From assembly GCA_937927435.1 (NCBI GenBank), contig CALBDW010000084.1, forward strand, positions 1 through 8,386: 8,386 nt of DNA. The letters are read 5' to 3'. The DNA comes from an uncultured Bdellovibrionales bacterium (GTDB lineage: Bacteria; Bdellovibrionota; Bdellovibrionia; Bdellovibrionales; JAMPXM01). The notes below the pieces were generated by a model. That model worked only from the letters and a program-made list of their open reading frames with translations, searched no databases and was not told where the DNA came from. Below are positions 7,437-8,386 of the stretch, piece after piece. Each line of letters begins with the position of its first letter. Positions within the stretch are counted from its first letter, which is position 1. The position numbers were made by a program, and so were the translations under genes.

Positions 7437-7470
7437 AGCCGTCGGCACTCACCGACGGCTTTCGTTTTTT
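7437..7470 (+). terminator. Intrinsic terminator ending the pilus/YD-repeat operon
   Basis: Perfect 9-bp GC-rich stem AGCCGTCGG (7437-7445) and CCGACGGCT (7452-7460) with a 6-nt loop, followed by TTCGTTTTTT (7461-7470). It lies 44 nt past the stop of the 97-residue gene, on the plus strand. This is a strong canonical terminator, so the next gene at 7599 needs its own promoter. Confidence 0.92.
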
Positions 7471-7498
7471 ATCCACATAACCAATTGAAAAGACTAAA

Positions 7499-7538
7499 AA
7501 ATCCGGCACCACAGAGACGCCATGTCTGGCACGGATTT
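7499..7538. repeat. Interrupted inverted repeat with internal TCYGGCAC direct repeat
   Basis: Outer arms AAATCCG (7499-7505) and CGGATTT (7532-7538) and inner arms AGAC (7515-7518) and GTCT (7524-7527) can form an imperfect stem-loop. TCCGGCAC (7502-7509) and TCTGGCAC (7525-7532) form a direct repeat with 23-bp spacing. Read on the minus strand, the right arm runs into TTTTTT (complement of 7496-7501), so it could act as a weak terminator for leftward transcripts. It could alternatively be an operator upstream of the gene at 7599. Confidence 0.4.
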
Positions 7539-7542
7539 CGAA
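7526..7542 (+). promoter_or_regulatory. Candidate sigma-54 promoter upstream of the 75-residue exported protein gene
   Basis: CTGGCACGGATTTCGAA matches the sigma-54 -24 element (YTGGCACGR) perfectly. The -12 element at the correct spacing is TCGAA against TTGCW, so the GC dinucleotide is only half kept. Transcription would start near 7553, 46 nt before the ATG at 7599. A separate promoter is needed here because of the terminator at 7437-7470, and no good sigma-70 pair was seen in 7471-7590. The imperfect -12 box keeps this tentative. Confidence 0.3.
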
Positions 7543-7584
7543 TATAGGAATAGCAGAACAACTTGATAACGAAGTTACTTGGTT

Positions 7585-7593
7585 GGGAGGAGG
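7585..7593 (+). promoter_or_regulatory. Strong ribosome-binding site fixing the start at 7599
   Basis: GGGAGGAGG ends 5 nt before the ATG at 7599. It decides in favour of 7599 over an upstream in-frame TTG at 7563, whose translation would spoil the signal peptide. Confidence 0.8.
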
Positions 7594-7598
7594 ACATT

Positions 7599-7826
7599 AT
7601 GAAAAAAGCTGCTTTTACCCTCGCTGCATTGATCATTACGGCTTCAACGGTACACGCGGCTCCTAAATATAATCCGCGCGACCCAAATACGAATGACCGA
7701 AAAGCCGTCTCATGCCATTACGCTTCTCAAGCAAGCCGGGAAGAAAACAGCCGACTGATTCGGCCCATGACGGGCGGTCATGAAGAAGCCGCCACCATCC
7801 GGGATAGCGGTAAGTTCACGCGCTAA
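7599..7826 (+). CDS. Small exported protein (75 residues) with NxxDPNT motif
   Basis: Unrecognised protein starting at the ATG at 7599. The signal peptide is 'MKKAAFTLAALIITASTVHA', with cleavage likely after residue 20, leaving about 55 mostly polar, charged residues and a single cysteine ('AVSCHYASQ'). The mature N-terminus 'YNPRDPNTND' resembles 'MNEDDPNTDS' of the 97-residue protein encoded just upstream, in both cases within about a dozen residues of the predicted cleavage site, followed by a Cys. The motif is encoded by different codons, so it reflects protein-level similarity rather than a recent duplication. The gene is separated from the pilus operon by a terminator and probably has its own promoter. 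It converges with the minus-strand gene ending at 7836. Its ribosome-binding site and signal peptide make it a convincing real gene of unknown function. Confidence 0.8.
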   Translation: MKKAAFTLAALIITASTVHAAPKYNPRDPNTNDRKAVSCHYASQASREENSRLIRPMTGGHEEAATIRDSGKFTR

Positions 7827-7835
7827 TCCGCGGCT

Positions 7836-8120
7836 TCAATCGCTTTCCTCTTCCCAGTCATTATGAATCCACTTCGAGCCGCTTTCGGCGCGGCTCGAAG
7901 AGTTCACGTCACGCCACGATTTTTCCACCCAGCTCCACCCTTGGTGGAAAACAGCGACGGCCCCTTCCGCGACTCCGCGAAGGGCGTAAACCGCGTTCGA
8001 TTCACGAATCCATTGCAGTGACCGTTGTTCGAGAGTGCTCGATCCGATTTTGATTTGCATGCATAAAATCACAGCAACGGTGATCAGCATCGACTTAAGA
8101 ACGAAGAAGAACTCGCTCAT
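7836..8120 (-). CDS. Small single-pass membrane protein, tryptophan-rich (94 residues)
   Basis: Unrecognised. Near the N-terminus a hydrophobic stretch (~residues 4-25, 'FFFVLKSMLITVAVILCMQ') should be a membrane anchor or uncleaved signal. The remaining ~68 residues are hydrophilic, probably amphipathic, with six tryptophans (37, 62, 64, 69, 84, 89) and an acidic end 'DWEEESD'. On the minus strand, AGGAGG lies 4 nt before the ATG, a strong ribosome-binding site, and the gene follows the receiver gene by 25 nt, indicating one operon. Its stop is only 9 nt from the stop of the convergent 75-residue gene. The coding sequence contains three inverted repeats (7872-7900, 7921-7951, 7962-7984). Function unknown; a membrane-associated partner of the receiver protein is one possibility, resting on adjacency alone. 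Confidence 0.75.
   Translation of the reverse strand: MSEFFFVLKSMLITVAVILCMQIKIGSSTLEQRSLQWIRESNAVYALRGVAEGAVAVFHQGWSWVEKSWRDVNSSSRAESGSKWIHNDWEEESD
7872..7900. repeat. 11-bp perfect inverted repeat inside the 94-residue gene
   Basis: CTTCGAGCCGC (7872-7882) and GCGGCTCGAAG (7890-7900) with a 7-nt spacer, over codons ~74-83 of the minus-strand gene. The potential hairpin is strong but no T-tract follows on either strand, so it is not a canonical terminator. It lies near the convergent gene ends and could stall or protect transcripts. Confidence 0.6.
7921..7951. repeat. 9-bp perfect inverted repeat inside the 94-residue gene
   Basis: TTTTCCACC (7921-7929) and GGTGGAAAA (7943-7951) with a 13-nt spacer, over codons ~57-67. 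It is the middle of three inverted repeats within 115 bp. Confidence 0.5.
7962..7984. repeat. Bulged 9-bp inverted repeat inside the 94-residue gene
   Basis: CCCTT-C-CGCG (7962-7971, one bulged C) and CGCGAAGGG (7976-7984) with an ACTC loop, over codons ~46-53. It is the third structured element of the cluster. Confidence 0.5.
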
Positions 8121-8124
8121 GCAA

Positions 8125-8130
8125 CCTCCT
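8125..8130 (-). promoter_or_regulatory. Ribosome-binding site of the 94-residue membrane protein gene
   Basis: On the minus strand this reads AGGAGG, 4 nt before the ATG whose first base is 8120. It is a full match to the Shine-Dalgarno consensus and sits in the 25-nt gap after the receiver gene. Confidence 0.75.
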
Positions 8131-8145
8131 GTTCCATGACCTTCT

Positions 8146-8386
8146 TCAGTCGGTGGCTGCGTTGATCGCTTTCAACAGTTCATCTGATGAAAACGGCTTC
8201 ACCAAATAACTGACGCAACCGGCCTCCATGGCCTTCGAAACTAAGATCTCCTGGTCCGCGGTGGAAAACGCGACAACTTTAGACGCCGGCCGCCGGCTCA
8301 AAATGTCTTTCGTCGCGTCGATGCCGCTTTTTCTCGGCATGATGATATCCATCAAGATCACGTCGGGATCCGTTTTTAATGCAAGT
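8146..8386 (-). CDS. Stand-alone CheY-like response regulator receiver, C-terminal part (5' end outside window)
   Basis: The frame stays open to the right edge ('LALKTDPDVILMDIIMPRKSG'), so the GTG at 8361 is internal and the gene begins beyond the window. About 79 residues are visible. They hold the phosphoacceptor Asp in 'VILMDIIMP' (codon 8347-8349), the conserved Ser/Thr region 'VVAFSTAD', and the 'YLVKPF' lysine (codon 8197-8199) before the last helix. The protein stops right after this helix, so it is a single-domain receiver without an output domain at the C-terminus. Such proteins work through protein-protein contact after phosphorylation by a histidine kinase. It is followed 25 nt later by the tryptophan-rich membrane protein gene. 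The acidic pair expected near the N-terminus is not visible. The family is certain; the partner kinase and target are unknown. Confidence 0.92.
   Translation of the reverse strand, partial: LALKTDPDVILMDIIMPRKSGIDATKDILSRRPASKVVAFSTADQEILVSKAMEAGCVSYLVKPFSSDELLKAINAATD

Noticed and set aside
7785..7837. GAAGCCGC/GCGGCTTC inverted repeat (7785-7792 and 7830-7837) as a bidirectional terminator for the convergent genes
   Set aside because: The arms are only 8 bp, separated by 37 nt, and no T-tract follows on either strand.
1..8386. CRISPR array, tRNA, rRNA, insertion sequence or phage genes
   Set aside because: No regularly spaced repeats, tRNA-like cloverleaf, transposase motif or terminal inverted repeats with target duplications were seen.

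Overview
The window (about 8.4 kb, moderately GC-rich, densely coded) comes from a Gram-negative bacterium, because it encodes an outer-membrane secretin. The most likely group is Bdellovibrio and its relatives (Bdellovibrionota). This is inferred from gene order: a Flp/type IVb (Tad) pilus operon running into a short exported YD-repeat protein and then a ~100-residue exported orphan protein. From memory, this is the layout of the 'host-interaction' (hit) locus of Bdellovibrio bacteriovorus, where bd0109 is a YD-repeat protein and bd0108 a small exported protein. Taxonomy is not proven by the sequence alone.

Layout, plus strand, 1-7470: the 3' part of cpaB/rcpC (1-506), cpaC/rcpA secretin (540-2099), a fused CpaE-like MinD/ParA ATPase plus CpaF/TadA secretion ATPase in one 746-residue protein (2201-4441), tadB (4438-5382, ATGA overlap), a 559-residue exported DUF6531/YD-repeat protein (5402-7081), and a 97-residue exported four-cysteine protein (7100-7393). 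A clear intrinsic terminator closes the operon (7437-7470). Spacing and good ribosome-binding sites indicate that the last two genes are co-transcribed with the pilus machine. No tadC, pilin or prepilin peptidase gene is in the window. GC-rich hairpins sit at the cpaB-cpaC and cpaC-cpaEF junctions.

7471-7598 is non-coding. It holds an interrupted inverted repeat, a repeated TCYGGCAC box and a possible sigma-54 promoter. A 75-residue exported protein follows (7599-7826). Its mature N-terminus shares an NxxDPNT motif with the 97-residue protein, so the two may be related.

Minus strand, 7836-8386: the C-terminal part of a stand-alone CheY-like receiver (runs off the right edge) is followed 25 nt later by a 94-residue single-pass, tryptophan-rich membrane protein. 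The coding region of that small protein contains three closely spaced inverted repeats. This pair converges on the plus-strand genes with only 9 nt between stop codons.

Working model: CpaC forms the outer-membrane pore, CpaB assists it, the CpaE-CpaF fusion localises and powers assembly, and TadB is the inner-membrane platform. The YD-repeat protein and the small four-Cys protein act outside the cytoplasm. By analogy with Bd0109/Bd0108 they may interact and modulate the pilus or growth state, but that is inference.
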